Counted from the first letter of the stretch, positions 41,133-52,385 are shown. The stretch: DNA of 64,000 bases from CAWHQZ01 sp963831645 (GCA_963831645.1 CAWHQZ010000017.1:1-64000); one strand, 5' to 3'. Notes: generated by a model not told the origin, from the sequence alone. Made by a program: numbers and translations.

Positions 41133-42696
41133 ATGATTTGGCGTTTTCTGACCCTGCTTGGCATTATCGGCGCGCTCTTTGGTGCAGGAGCGTTCTTCTA
41201 TTCTGCGGAGATTTCAAGGCTTCTTGCCGGAGAAACCTATCGGTTCGAAGCCGTGGCCGAACAGGTTGCGGCGGAGCGCGGGCAAGAATTCTCCATTCGT
41301 CTCATCGGCCCGGATGGAGCACCGGCGGAGAACGCCGATGTCACCATTGTCCGTCTCGATATGTCGCCCGACGGCATGGCCGCGATGGCTTCGCCGGTCA
41401 CGGAAGACCCACCGGACACGCCCGGCACCTTCTCCTACCGTGCCGACTTCACCATGGCCGGGCGCTGGGCATTGCATGTCGAGGCCCAGGTGCCCGGGCA
41501 GACCGAGCCCGTCATCGGCGAGGTCATTCTGACGGCGGTCGATCCGGCCAGGAAATCGCAGAGCGGCGAAGGCGATCGCAAGATCGCGTTTTACCGCAAC
41601 CCAATGGGTCTTCCTGACACCTCTCCCATTCCGAAGAAAGACTTCGATGGGGATGGACTACATCGCCGTCTATGAGGATGAAGTGTCGGCGCCCCCGGGC
41701 ATGGTCCGGGTCAGCCTCGACAAGGTCCAGCGATCCGGCGTGAAGACGGAAACCGTCACGCGCCGCGCCATGGGTGGATCCATCAAGGTTCCCGGTATCG
41801 TCGAACATGACGAGTCCCGTGTCTCGGCCGCGACGGCGAGATTCAACGGCTTCATCGATGAGCTCTATGTCGGCGTCGTAGGACACTGGGTCGGGGCAGG
41901 CGCCCCCCTGGCAAAGATTTGGATCGAGAGCCCGGAAATTCTGCAGAACCAGGCGGATTATCTGATTGCAATCAAGTCATCGGGTGACGAACGCAGCGGC
42001 GAGGTTGAGCGGGCCAAGCGCAATCTATAATGCAATTCGGGTTTCCCGAAAGTGCCATCGAGGAGCTGCGCAGGACGGGCCAAGCCGTGCGCTCCTTTAC
42101 AATGCGGGCTCCTGCCGATGGCACGGTGATCGAAAAATCGGCCATGCGCGGCATGCGTTTCCAGTCCGGTGAGATGCTGTTCAAGCTGATCGACCTGTCG
42201 GAGATCTGGGTCGTGGCAAATGTCCCGGAGCGCGAAATCGGCCGCATCGCCGAAGGGCAAAATGCACGGATCGCTTTCAATGCGTTTCCCGGCGAGAGGT
42301 TCGAGGGCAAGGTGCTGCTGATCCATCCCGAACTGGACATGGCCACGCGAACGGCGATGGTGCGAATCGGCTTGCCCAACCGTGACGGCCGGCTCAAACC
42401 GCACCTCTTTGCCGAAGTCGAAATCGAAACCGGAGGTGGCGGAGACGTGATCGCCGTTCCGCAATCGGCCATCATCGACAGCGGCGAGCGGCAGGTGGTC
42501 ATCGCCGAACGGGAAGAAGGCCTCTACGAGCCGCGCGACGTGAAGCTGGGCCGCAGCAACGGAGGGTTTACGGAGATCGATTCCGGAACTCGAAACGGGA
42601 GATCGGATCGTCATCGCCGGCAATTTCCTCATCAACTCCGAAAGCAATTTGCGCGCCTCGCTCAACGGCCTGAACTCCGGCGAGAAGCCGCAATGA
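41133..42696 (+). pseudogene. cusB: CusB-type RND adaptor with N-terminal accessory domain, three frameshifts
   Basis: The N-terminal part (41133 on) is a membrane-anchored FixH/YtkA-like beta domain (ETYRFEAVAEQVAAERGQEF, GTFSYRADFTMAGRWALHVE) followed by the heavy-metal-binding motif YRNPMGLPDTSPIPKKD. The frame breaks near 41645 and continues GMDYIAVYEDE and KVPGIVEHDESRVS. A second break near 42028 (two extra bases) and a third near 42590 precede the C-terminal NFLINSESNLRASLNG. Together they form a CusB/CzcB-like adaptor of about 520 aa. The stop overlaps the cusA ATG (ATGA), so the operon order is preserved even though the frame is not. Confidence 0.8.
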
Positions 42697-45600
42697 TTGC
42701 ATCGATCATCCGCTGGTCGGCCCGCAACGTCGCGCTGGTGCTGATCGGTGCCGTGTTCGCCACGTTGGCCGGCATCTATTCGCTGTCGCGCATCCCGCTC
42801 GATGCCATTCCCGATCTCTCGGACACCCAGGTCATCGTCTACACCGACTATCCCGGACAGGCGCCCCAGGTCATCGAGGATCAGGTGACGTTCCCCTGAC
42901 GACCGCCATGCTCAGCGTGCCGCGATCGCGGGTTGTGCGCGGCTTCTCCTTCTTCGGCGTCTCTTTCGTCTATGTCATCTTCGAAGACGGCACCGACATC
43001 TATTGGGCGCGTAGCCACGTGCTCGAATATCTGAACGTCGCGGCGCAAAAGTTCCCGCGCGGCGTCACACCCAATCTCGGACCCGACGCCAGCGGCGTGG
43101 GCTGGGTTTATCAATACGCGCTCACCGGCAAGGACTCCGACCTCAGCCAGCAGCGGTCGCTGCAGGACTGGCATGTGCGCTTCGCGGCGGCGAAAGCGGA
43201 AGGCGTGGCGGAGGTCGCCAGCGCCGGCGGCTATGTCAAGCAATATGCCGTCGTCATCGATCCCCTGCGTCTCAAGACGGTCGGAATTTCACTCGACGAT
43301 GTCCGTGAGGCCATTCGCGCCAGCAACATGGATGTCGGCGGCCGCACGGTGGAGCTTTCCGAGACCGAGTTCATGGTGCGTGGCCGCGGCTACCTAACCG
43401 GCGTCGAGGATATCGAGAATATCGGCCTCAAATCCAGTGATGGAACACCGGTGCGGATTACCGACATCGCGCGGGTGGAGCTCGTTCCCGATGAACGCCG
43501 GGGAGTCGCCGAGCTTGACGGCGACGGCGAAGTGGCAAGCGGCATCGTGGTGCAACGGTATGGCGCCAACGCCCTGGATGTGATCGGCAACGTAAAGCAA
43601 GAGTTGGCCGAGATCGCACCGAGCCTTCCCGAGGGCACCGAGGTTGTTTCGGTCTATGACCGGTCATCGCTGATCTACCGCGCCATCGAAAACCTCGGCC
43701 GGACGCTGGCCGAGGAAAGTGCGGTCGTGGCCATGGTCTGCGTGATCTTCCTGCTCCACCTGCGCAGCGCTTTCGTCGCCATCGTGACGCTGCCGATCGG
43801 CATCCTGATCGCCATGACCGTCATGCAGTGGCTGGGCATCGGGTCGAACATCATGAGCCTCGGCGGCATTGCCATCGCCATCGGCGCCATGGTCGATGCA
43901 GCCATCGTCATGGTGGAGAATGCCCACAAGCGGCTCGAACGCATGGCGCCGGGAGGCTCGCGCGTCGATGTGATCATCAAGGCGGCAGAGGAGGTCGGCC
44001 CGGCCCTGTTCTTCAGCCTGCTGGTGATCACCGTGTCCTTCCTGCCGATCTTTGCGCTGGAAGCGCAGGAAGGCCGCCTGTTCAAGCCGCTGGCCTATAC
44101 CAAGTCGTTCTCCATGGCCGCGGCGGCGCTGCTCTCGATCACGCTGGTGCCTGCGCTGATGATCCTGTTCATCCGCGGCCGCATCGTGCGCGAGGCGCGC
44201 AATCCGCTCAATCGCCTATTGATCTGGCTCTACCGCCCCGTCATTCGGCTGGTTCTCCTGGCGAAGACACTGACCGTGCTGGCGGCGGTCGCCATTCTGG
44301 CCGCCTCCTGGATTCCGGCCAAGCGCCTCGGCAGCGAGTTCATGCCGAACCTCAACGAGGGGACGCTGTTCTACATGCCGGTGACTCTGCCCGGCATTTC
44401 GGTGACCAAGGCTGCCGAGCTCCTCCAGACACAGAACAAGATCATCAAATCGTTCCCCGAGGTCGAAAACGTGTGGGGCAAAGCCGGACGCGCCCAGACC
44501 GCAACCGATCCGGCGCCCCTCGAAATGGTCGAGACCGTAATCAATCTGAAGCCGGAGGACCAATGGCGGCCCGGCCTGACGGTCGACGGCCTGATCGCCG
44601 AGCTGGATGCGGCTCTACAGTTTCCCGGCGTCAGCAACGCCTGGACCATGCCGATCAAGGCCCGCATCGACATGTTGTCGACGGGTATCCGCACGCCCGT
44701 AGGTGTCAAGATCTTCGGCAAGGATCTGGCGGAGATCGAACGGCTGGCGCGCGAGGTCGAGGCGGTGATCCGCAAGGTGCCGGGAACGTCCAGCGCCTAT
44801 GCCGAGCGGGTGAACAGCGGCTATTTTCTCAACATCATTCCGGACCGCGACCGCATCGCGCGCTATGGCCTGAGCATCGAGGATGTGCAGGACACGATCG
44901 CCATGGCGCTTGGCGCCGAGCCGGTGACGACGACGGTCGAAGGCCGCGAACGCTACCAGGTCGTCATGCGTTTCCCGCGCGATTCCCGCAGCGATCCCGA
45001 AAGCATCGCCTCGGCCGTTCTGGTGTCGATCCCCGGCGGCGCCGCCGTTCCGCTGGGCGAGGTCGCCCGAATCGAACGGTCCAAGGGGCCGACGACGATC
45101 CGTACCGAAGACGGTCAGCTCGTCACCTACGTCTATGTCGATGTGCGCGACCGGGACATCGGCGGCTACGTCGAGGAGGCGCGGCGCACCGTGGCCGATC
45201 AGGTCAAGTTCCCGGCGGGCTACTACGCCACCTGGAGCGGCCAGTTCGAATACCTTGAACGGGCGAAGGAGCGCCTGCAAATCGTGGTTCCGGCCACCTT
45301 GCTGATCATCTTTCTGTTGCTCTACCTGAACTTCCGCCGGCTCTCGGACACGCTGATCGTCATGCTCTCGCTGCCGTTCGCCCTGGTCGGCGGCCTGTGG
45401 CTCATGGATTACATGCACTTCAATCAGAGCGTGGCGACTGTCGTCGGCTTCATAGCGCTTGCCGGCGTGGCGGCGGAAACGGGGGTGGTGATGCTGATCT
45501 ATCTCCAGCAGGCCTGGAAGGACCGGAAAGAAGAGGCCGCCACAGCGGGCCACGTCTTGACCACGGCCGATCTTTACGCGGCCATCATGGAAGGCGCCGT

Positions 45601-45844
45601 CGAACGGGTGCGCCCGAAAATCATGACGGTCAGCGCCATCATGGCGGGGCTCATTCCCATTCTCTGGAGCCATGGCGCCGGGTCGGAGATCATGCAGCGC
45701 ATTGCCGTTCCCATGATCGGCGGCATGGTCACATCGACGGTGCTGACTCTGATCTTGATCCCCGTGCTGTTTGCGCTGGCCCGGGCCCCGGAAGTGAAAC
45801 CGAAGCTGGTTGCAGAGGGTCTGGATCGGGTTGCTGCACTATGA
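42693..45844 (+). pseudogene. cusA: CusA heavy-metal RND permease, one-base deletion
   Basis: The N-terminal 67 residues (MIASIIRWSARNVALVLIGA to IEDQVTFP) are followed by a TGA caused by loss of one C near 42895. The next frame starts LTTAMLSVPRSRVVRGFSFF and runs 978 residues to the end. The joined 1045-aa protein has the HME-RND hallmarks: IGAMVDAAIVMVENAHKRLE (helix-4 region), methionine-bearing substrate loops and the second-half segment VGFIALAGVAAETGVVMLIY. It would export Cu(I)/Ag(I) from the periplasm with CusB and an outer-membrane channel not seen in this window. A single indel in such a long frame makes sequencing error at least as likely as inactivation. Confidence 0.85.
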
Positions 45845-45939
45845 GGCATAAGTCGAGAGCAGTCTCTTGGTGATAAGCAAAACGCTTCCAGGTATTGATC
45901 CAGCTGCGCGGCTTGCCGATCGAGCAGGAGAAATGAAAC

Positions 45940-46446
45940 ATGGCCGAACAGGAAAAACCCAAAGGCCCGATCGCCATCGATAGCGTGCCCTGGATGGAGT
46001 GGGGCCAGGGCGAGCGTTTCGCACTGCGCTACCGGGTACTCTCTGACACGCGGAAGGACGGACGCAAGATTGGCCTATCCTATGAGGAGCTGCCGCCCGG
46101 CAAGCAATCCGTTCCCTTCCACTATCATCTGCTCGAGGAGGAGCACATCATTGCGCTCGAAGGCGAGGCCACGCTCCGCCTCGGCGAGGATCGCTATCTC
46201 ATCAAGGCTGGCGACTATGTCGGATTTCCTGCCGGCCAGCGCGCCGGTCATTGCCTCGTCAATGAAAGCGAGGCGCCATTTCGCTTCATCATGGTCGGCG
46301 ACCGCGAGCCGAACGAGGTCTGCGTCTATCCCGATTCGAACAAGGTCATGGTCTACGCGCTCGATCGCGCGATTTTCCGTGACGGGGAGCGGCTCGACTA
46401 TTGGGACGGCGAAGGCACAGGCGAGGCGATAACGCGCAAGCCCTGA
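45940..46446 (+). CDS. Cupin-domain protein
   Basis: 168 aa with a good ribosome site (caggagaaatgaaacATG). One cupin barrel: metal motif 1 HYHLLEEEHIIALEGEATLR (HxHx4-5E type) and motif 2 GDYVGFPAGQRAGHCLVNES. The C-terminal tail (MVYALDRAIFRDGERLDYWD) resembles cupins described near sugar or dicarboxylate enzymes. Function unknown; it may be an isomerase-like or regulatory cupin. It lies 95 bp after cusA and just before a zone of gene fragments, and its codon use looks like that of the intact genes. Confidence 0.8.
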   Translation: MAEQEKPKGPIAIDSVPWMEWGQGERFALRYRVLSDTRKDGRKIGLSYEELPPGKQSVPFHYHLLEEEHIIALEGEATLRLGEDRYLIKAGDYVGFPAGQRAGHCLVNESEAPFRFIMVGDREPNEVCVYPDSNKVMVYALDRAIFRDGERLDYWDGEGTGEAITRKP

Positions 46447-46667
46447 CCCGACAGGCGTCGACGAGGCGCCCATCCAGACCCTTCAAGCACCAAGCTGGGC
46501 GCCAGGTGTCGACAGCGAGATGGCCATTTCCTCCGACGTCATGTTCGCTGGAATGCCGCCGAACAGCAGCGTGCTAAAATAGCGCTCGCCCGTATCCGGC
46601 AGCGTTCACAGGACGGTGGCGCCCTTCGCAGCCTCCCTGGAGATGTGCAGGGCGCCGGCGAACGTCG
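46447..46667 (-). pseudogene. Cysteine synthase C-terminal fragment, second copy
   Basis: The minus strand reads SGATFAGALHISREAAKGAT, then a stop where the copy at 51.3 kb has C, then TLPDTGERYFSTLLFGGIPA and EEMAISLSTPGAQLGA. It matches 51203-51430 (the cysK-like pseudogene tail plus about 10 codons of an alcohol-dehydrogenase-like fragment), with several substitutions. A repeated non-functional block. Confidence 0.75.
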
Positions 46668-46671
46668 CCCC

Positions 46672-46919
46672 TGATGCGGTCCGCTCTTGCCCTTGTTGTC
46701 GTCGCCGGTGACGTTGACGGCGGTGCTGCACTCATTGGGCGGTCCTTGGAGCTCAATCCGAACCTCGCCTGGGCTTGGCTATCCAGCGGCTTGACGAAGG
46801 CGTTCCTTGGCGAACCGGAGAACTTGAGGAGTCCCTCGTCGTAAGTGATCTTGTCGAGCCCCTGGAAGTAGGGCGCCGCGGGCCGTAGCTCATCGGCATA
46901 GCGGATGATATCCATGACC
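46672..46919. pseudogene. Mosaic of gene fragments (TPR/cyclase-like and Ku-like)
   Basis: On the plus strand 46678-46805 reads VVVAGDVDGGAALIGRSLEL, then NPNLAWAWLSSGLTKAFLGE, closely resembling the tetratricopeptide part of alphaproteobacterial adenylate-cyclase-like proteins. On the minus strand 46810-46919 reads MDIIRYADELRPAAPYFQGL, then DKITYDEGLLKFSG, possibly the C-terminal part of a bacterial Ku protein (tentative). Neither has a complete domain. Different source genes abut within a few bases. Confidence 0.45.
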
Positions 46920-46995
46920 AAGCCGCGGGGGAACTGCCGTTGGCATTGCCGTGATGTTCGAGGTTGATCCGAACTCCTGACTTGAGGAGGACGCG

Positions 46996-48623
46996 TTATC
47001 TTGCATCCTGAAGAACAAGCGCCGCGCCTTTCCAGCCCATCACCATGACGGCGGCATTAATGTTCCCGGCGATGAAGTTGGGGAATGCGGAGGCATCGCA
47101 GACTCGCAAGTTTGGAAAGCCGTGCACGCGCAATGTTGCATCGACAACGGTGGTGGCCGGGTCGGGTCCCATCCGACAGGTGCAGGCCGGATGATAGACG
47201 GTGCCGCCGCGCAGGCGGATATCGGCGACCAACTCGTCGTCGCTGCGGCATGCCGGGCCGGGGCGCAACTCTTCTGCCATCACTCCGGCAAGCGGTTGTT
47301 GGGCCGCTATCTTGCGCAGGAACTTCACTGCCTCCAGCATCTCGGCGACATCGCTCTCGGTCGAGAGCGCATTCGCCGTGATGCGCGGATGGCAGAACGG
47401 ATCCGGGCGAACGGATGGCGATTTCGCCACGGCTACTTGGCCGGCAATTTGACAGGCCAAGCGACAGGCCGGAGAAACGGGTCAGGGGTGAGCACCGGAC
47501 GTTCGCCGTCTTTTGGAATGAGGGTCGAGAAAGGCTGCATGTAGAGCTGCATGTTCGGCCGCTCATGCTTTGGATTGCTGCGGAAAAAGCCGCCGGCCTG
47601 ATTGACGCTGAGACTGAGAGGACCACGCCTGGTCAGCAGATATTTGAGCCCGACACGCAGCTTTCCCTGCCAGGTCCGCAGCTCGTCGTTGAGCGTCGGC
47701 ACGCGCATTTTCCAGGTGTAGTTGATGCCGAGATGATCCTGCAGATTGGCGCCGACATTCGCATTGTCGCAGCGCACCGTGATGCCGTGCTCCTGCAGGA
47801 GCTTTGCAGGACCGATGCCGGATAGCTGCAGGAGCTGCACCGAATTGATGGCGCCAGCAGATACGATCACCTCACGCCCCGCATGCGCCGTGAGCGTCTC
47901 GCCACGCCTGATGTACTCGACGCCCGTGGCCCGCGTGCCGTTGAACAAGATACGCGTCACGTGGGCATGGGTTTCTACGCGGACATTGGGTCGCCTCATC
48001 GCCGGCCGCAGAAAGACGCTCGCCGCCGACATGCGGCGGCCATACCTGGTCGTCAGCTGGTAGTAACCGACACCTTCCTGCTCCGGGCCGTTGAAATCGG
48101 GATTGTAACGCAACCCGGCGGCTTCCGCCGACTTGATGAAGACATCGCACAGCGGGTGCAGATCGCGTCTGCTGTCGCTGATGTGGAGGGGCCCACCGCT
48201 ACCACGAAACTCGTCGGCGCCGGCTGCATTGTTCTCCATCGACTTGTAGGCCTCGAGCACCTCGTCCCAGCCCCACCCCGGATTGCCGGCGGCTTTCCAG
48301 TCTTCGTAGTCCCGCGGGTGGCCGCGGACATAGACCATTGCATTGATCGCGCTCGAGCCACCCAGCACCTTGCCGCGCGGCCAATAGTCATGCCGCCCGG
48401 AGAGTCCCGGATCGGCCTCGGCCTGATACATCCAGTTCAACGAGGCATCATAAAAGGTCTTGCCATAGCCGAGCGGCATTTGGATGTAGAAGCGTCGGTC
48501 GCTGCCACCTGCCTCGAGCACCAAAACCTTGTGGCGGCCACTGGCCGAAAGCCTGTCGGCCAGCACGCAGCCAGCCGAACCAGCACCTACTATGATGAAG
48601 TCGTAAGTCAAAGCGCTCGTCAC
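46996..48623 (-). pseudogene. GMC-family oxidoreductase (choline dehydrogenase-like), frameshifted
   Basis: N-terminal FAD-binding motif DFIIVGAGSAGCVLADRLSA, the GMC signature GRHDYWPRGKVLGGSSAINA, and the second signature SAGAINSVQLLQLSGIGP. After RPVLTPDPF the frame breaks twice (about 47490 and 47405) before ANALSTESDVAEMLEAVKFL and the active-site end TVYHPACTCRMGPDP...AVMVMGWKGA. Full length would be about 540 aa. It oxidises an alcohol with FAD. It is divergent from the enolase-superfamily gene (120-bp gap), suggesting a shared sugar-acid or polyol pathway before decay. Confidence 0.8.
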
Positions 48624-48743
48624 CCGGAAGTCAGAATATCTGATTATCGGTCAGCCGGCGGGGCTGGTATCCAGGATGACATCGAATTCCGGCGACTTTT
48701 TGGCTCCGTGCTAGAAAGACCATCGACGGGAGAAAAACCAGCC

Positions 48744-49943
48744 ATGAAGATTCGCGATCTCAAGATATTCATCGTCGGCAATCCACCGCCGGGCTGGGGT
48801 GGCCGCTACTTCATCTTCGTGAAGCTCACGACCGACAACGGCATTACCGGCATCGGCGAATGCTACTGCGCCACCTTCGGTCCCAAAGCGATGACCGCGA
48901 TGATCGAGGATACCTTCGGCCGCTATGTCGAAGGCATGGACCCGTTCCACATCGAGGCGCTGTGGCGCAAGGTCTACGGCTCGGGCTACACGCTGAGACC
49001 CGATGTTTCGCTGATGGGCGTCCTCTCCGGCATCGAGATCGCGCTGTGGGACATCATCGGCAAGGCGACGGGCAAGCCGGTCTACGAACTTCTCGGGCGG
49101 CCGGGTGCATGAGAAGCTTCGCTCCTACACCTACATCTATCCCGATCTCGCCAAGGGCCAGGACGACTCGATCTACTGGAACGCCGAGCAATCGGCGGAG
49201 CGCGCGGCGCACTATGTGAGGCAGGGCTTCACGGCGGTGAAGTTCGATCCCGCAGCGCCTTACTCCGTCGTTCGATCCGCGCCAGCCGTCGCTCGAAGTC
49301 GCTGGAGCTCTGCGCCAAGTTCTGCAGACTCATCCGCGAAGCGGTCGGCACCAAGGCCGATCTCCTGTTCGGCACGCACGGCCAGTTCACCGCCTCCGGC
49401 GCCATCCGTCTGGCCAAGCGTCTCGAGCCCTACGATCCCCTGTGGTTCGAGGAGCCGACGCCGCCGGAGAAGCCGGAGGAGATGGCGCTGGTGGCGCGCG
49501 GCACCTCCATCCCGATCGCGACCGGCGAGCGCCTCACCACCAAGTACGAATTCGCCCGCGTGCTCGAATGCCGCGCCGCCTCGATCCTGCAAATGGCGCT
49601 GGGCCGAGTCGGCGGCATCATGGAAGCCAAGAAGATCGCCGCCATGGCCGAGACCTACTATGCGCAGATCGCGCCGCATCTCTACTGCCGGGCCGGTCGA
49701 AGGCGCGGCCAACATTCATTTCGCCGCCTCGCTCCCCAACTTCCTGATCCTCGAAAGCATCGAGACCTGGAGCGGCTTCCATGCGCAGATTCTGAAGAAG
49801 CCGATCCGCTGGGAAGAGGGCTATGTGATCCCGCCCACCGAGCCGGGCCTCGGCATCGAACTCGACGAGGAGGTGGCGCTGGCGCACCCCTACACGGGCG
49901 ACCGGCTGCATCTCGAAATGACCAACCATCCGCGTGACGTGAT
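48744..49943 (+). pseudogene. Mandelate racemase/muconate lactonizing family enzyme, frameshifted
   Basis: Start MKIRDLKIFIVGNPPPGWGG (48744); an upstream-extended frame is rejected as antisense to the GMC gene. The capping domain ends in GIEIALWDIIGKATGKPVYE. Frameshifts near 49105, 49265-49330 and 49690 separate the barrel pieces AAHYVRQGFTAVKFDPAAPY (a KxK-type lysine region), LWFEEPTPPEKPEEMALVAR (metal Glu region) and IPIATGERLTTKYEF. The end is close to TGDRLHLEMTNHP. This is enolase-superfamily sugar-acid dehydratase or racemase architecture; the substrate is not assignable. The next gene starts within a few bases. Confidence 0.75.
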
Positions 49944-50848
49944 ATGCGCTACGGCTACATCGGACTCGGCAATCTCGGCGGACATCTGGCAGCAAGCCTG
50001 CTGCGCAACGGCTTCGAGCTCACGGTCCATGACATCGACCGCAAGCTGGCGGATCGCCACGTGAAGGCCGGCGCGCGAATGGGCGGATAGCCCGAAGGCG
50101 CTGGCATCGCAAGTCGATGCGCGTCATCACCTGCCTGCCGTCGCCTGCAGTTTCAGCGAAGGTGCTCGACGCAGGTGCTCGAAGGTCTGAAACCGGGGTC
50201 GACCTGGATCGAGATGTCCACACTGGGCCGCGACGAGATTCTGGCGCTTGGCGAAGATCGCCGCCGACGAAGGGCGTGCGCACCCTGGAAAGTCCGGTGA
50301 CGGGTGGCGTGCATCTCGCGGCGCAGGGCAAGATCACCGTGCTCGCCGGCGGCGACAAGGATCTGTTCGAACTGCACAAGCCGGCGCTTCAGGCGATGGG
50401 CGGCCAGCTCTTCCACATGGGGCCGCTGGGCTCTGCCGCCATCATCAAGGTCATCACCAACATGCTGGCCTTCATCCATCTCGTGGCCGATGGCGAGGCG
50501 TTGATGCTGGCGAAGCGCGGCGGCCTCGACCTGGCGCAAGCGTGGCGCGCGATCAAGGCGAGTTCCGGCACGAGTTTCGTGCATGAGACCGAAGGCCAGC
50601 TCATTCTCAATGGCAGCTACGACATCGCCTTCACCATGGATCTGGCTCTGAAGGATTTGGGCTTCGCCATGAACTTCGGCAAGGAATTCGGCGTGCCGCT
50701 CGATCTCGCGGGGCTCACCAACCAGACCTTCATGAAGGGCAAGGCGGCCTATGGCGGTAATGCGCAGTCGACGCAGATCGTGAAGCTGCTTGAGGACGTG
50801 CTAAAGACCGAATTGCGCGCGCCTGGATTTCCACCACGTTTGGAGTGA
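49944..50848 (+). pseudogene. 3-hydroxyisobutyrate dehydrogenase-family oxidoreductase, frameshifted
   Basis: Start MRYGYIGLGNLGGHLAASLL (Rossmann GxGxxG). Frameshifts near 50085, 50115, 50180 and 50255 break the N-terminal domain; from 50280 the frame is intact: VRTLESPVTGGVHLAAQGKI (substrate-binding signature), then GSAAIIKVITNMLAFIHLVA with the catalytic-lysine region (K-x3-N), to the end. The family includes tartronate-semialdehyde reductase, which fits the neighbouring sugar-acid enzymes. About 300 aa if repaired. Confidence 0.75.
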
Positions 50849-51024
50849 CGAGTTCCTATCGGGCAACGGTTCATGGGCTGCCACGCCGCAGCGGACCTTA
50901 TATCAGCCTGCATAGGCGTTGACCTGTGGCAATCCAGTCGCCGAAGGAGATGAATGCGATGCGCCGGGCCCAGCGGTGAATTGGGAGCAAGCCCAGTAGC
51001 ATGGCATCCCCCGCAAGGGCAAAG

Positions 51025-51234
51025 TCAGCTCTTTTGCACCCTGGTATAGTAATAGGTCGTGGAATTGACTGACGTCATGAGAACGATTTTTCCGGTGTGC
51101 TGCTTGGTGAGGAGTTCCTGCTGGGCGTCGACAATCGCGCTCAGCGGATACGTCTCGGCCACGACCGGTTTGATCTCGCCACGCTCTATATAGCCAATGA
51201 GCCCTGACCCGACAGACGTCGACGAGATGCCCAT
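51025..51234 (-). pseudogene. C-terminal fragment of zinc-type alcohol dehydrogenase/quinone reductase
   Basis: The frame reads LIGYIERGEIKPVVAETYPL, SAIVDAQQELLTKQHTGKIV, the usual C-terminal block of MDR quinone oxidoreductases. The catalytic and Rossmann domains are absent. The upstream boundary abuts the cysteine synthase remnant. The preceding 50849-51024 shows no recognisable gene. Confidence 0.65.
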
Positions 51235-51243
51235 CCAGAGCCA

Positions 51244-51978
51244 TCAACCACCAAGCTGGGCGCCAGCTGTCGAGAGCGAGATGGCCATTTCCTCCGGCGT
51301 CATGTCCGCTGGAATGCCGCCGAACAGAGGCGTGCTCAAATAGCGCTCGCCCATATCCGGCAGCATGCACAGGACGGTGGCGCCCTTTCGCAGCCTCCCT
51401 GGAGATGTGCAGGGCGCCGGCGAACGTCGCCCCTGCCGTGATGCCGGCGAAGATACCTTCCTTCGTCGCGAGACCTCCGCTGCACCGCAGCGCATCGGCA
51501 TTGGCGATCAGCAGGATGCGGTCGATCACGCCGGTATCGACCGCGTCGCTGGTGAGTTTCGGAATGAAATCCGGCGTCCAACCCTGCATCGGGTGCGGCT
51601 TGAATGCCGGGTGGGCGCCCGCCCGCGGAGCAGTCCGGGTTACGTTGTTGCGATTCACCGTTTGTGAGCAGCGGCGCGTCGGCCGGCTCACAGACAATGA
51701 TCCTGGAGACCGGACGCTCCTTCGCCAGAACCCGCGCCACACCCTTCAATTTGCCGCCCGTTCCATAGCCCGTCACCCGGTAGTCGAGCGGCTCGCCGGC
51801 GGAATCATCGAGGATCTCTCGGGCCGTCGTGCCCGAGTGCATGTCGGGATTGGCTTCGTTCTCGAAGTGGCGAGTAAGGAACCAGCCATGCGTCCTGGCG
51901 AGTTCGACGGCCTTTGCCGCCATGCCCATGCCGCGTGTTGCCGACGGTCTCCAGGATGTTCTGGAATTTTCGTCCCAT
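51244..51978 (-). pseudogene. Cysteine synthase family, internal deletion plus frameshifts
   Basis: The start MGRKFQNILETVGNTR is followed directly by AAKAVELARTHGWFLTRHFE, so about 100 residues containing the PLP-lysine segment of cysteine synthase are missing. Downstream, TTAREILDD, GYGTGGKLKGVARVLAKERP (phosphate-binding GTGG) and the C-terminal GIFAGITAGATFAGALHISR survive in shifted frames (breaks near 51640 and 51390). No active enzyme can result. The tail is duplicated at 46447-46667. Confidence 0.8.
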
Positions 51979-52097
51979 GCATCACCTCTCCTCAGTCGAC
52001 CACGCGGGCCACGAGCACAGTAGCGGACGGTCTACAGACGCCCGAGCCTTGAAGATCGCTCTGGCGCTGATGGGCAAAAAGCGATGGTGACGGCCGC

Positions 52098-52385
52098 ATG
52101 GTGACGGCCGCATTGTCGCAGGGCCGAAAGAGGCGCATCCTGACGCTCGGATCAGCCGTGAACACCGTCGTATTGTTTCTGGCGCTATTGTGCATGCTCG
52201 CCCTGGCAGTCGGGGGCGCAATCTATGCGTGGTCCGGCATGGGCGATGTGGAGATGAGCGGCGACGGCTACATGGCCCTCGCGATCGGAGTCGTATTCTC
52301 GTTGATCGTGGGGTGCGGCCTGATGGCGCTCGTGTTCTACAGCAGTCGCCGCGGCCACGATGAGCCGCCCAAGATCGACGACTGA
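52098..52385 (+). CDS. Small inner-membrane protein, hypothetical
   Basis: 95 aa with two membrane helices (TVVLFLALLCMLALAVGGAI and MALAIGVVFSLIVGCGLMAL) and a polar tail SSRRGHDEPPKIDD. Function unknown. The start region is a 14-bp tandem repeat (atggtgacggccgc twice, 52084-52111), giving two ATGs in different frames; only the second opens this frame. Confidence 0.65.
   Translation: MVTAALSQGRKRRILTLGSAVNTVVLFLALLCMLALAVGGAIYAWSGMGDVEMSGDGYMALAIGVVFSLIVGCGLMALVFYSSRRGHDEPPKIDD

Noticed and set aside
43828..45258. 476-aa plus-strand open frame
   Set aside because: Out-of-frame shadow of cusA with low-complexity composition.
45847..45939. Possible FixK/FNR half-site (ttgatccagctgcg) before the cupin gene
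   Set aside because: Second half does not match ATCAA.
47883..48743. Long N-terminal extension of the enolase-superfamily gene
   Set aside because: It is antisense to the GMC oxidoreductase; the family start MKIRDLKIF is at 48744.
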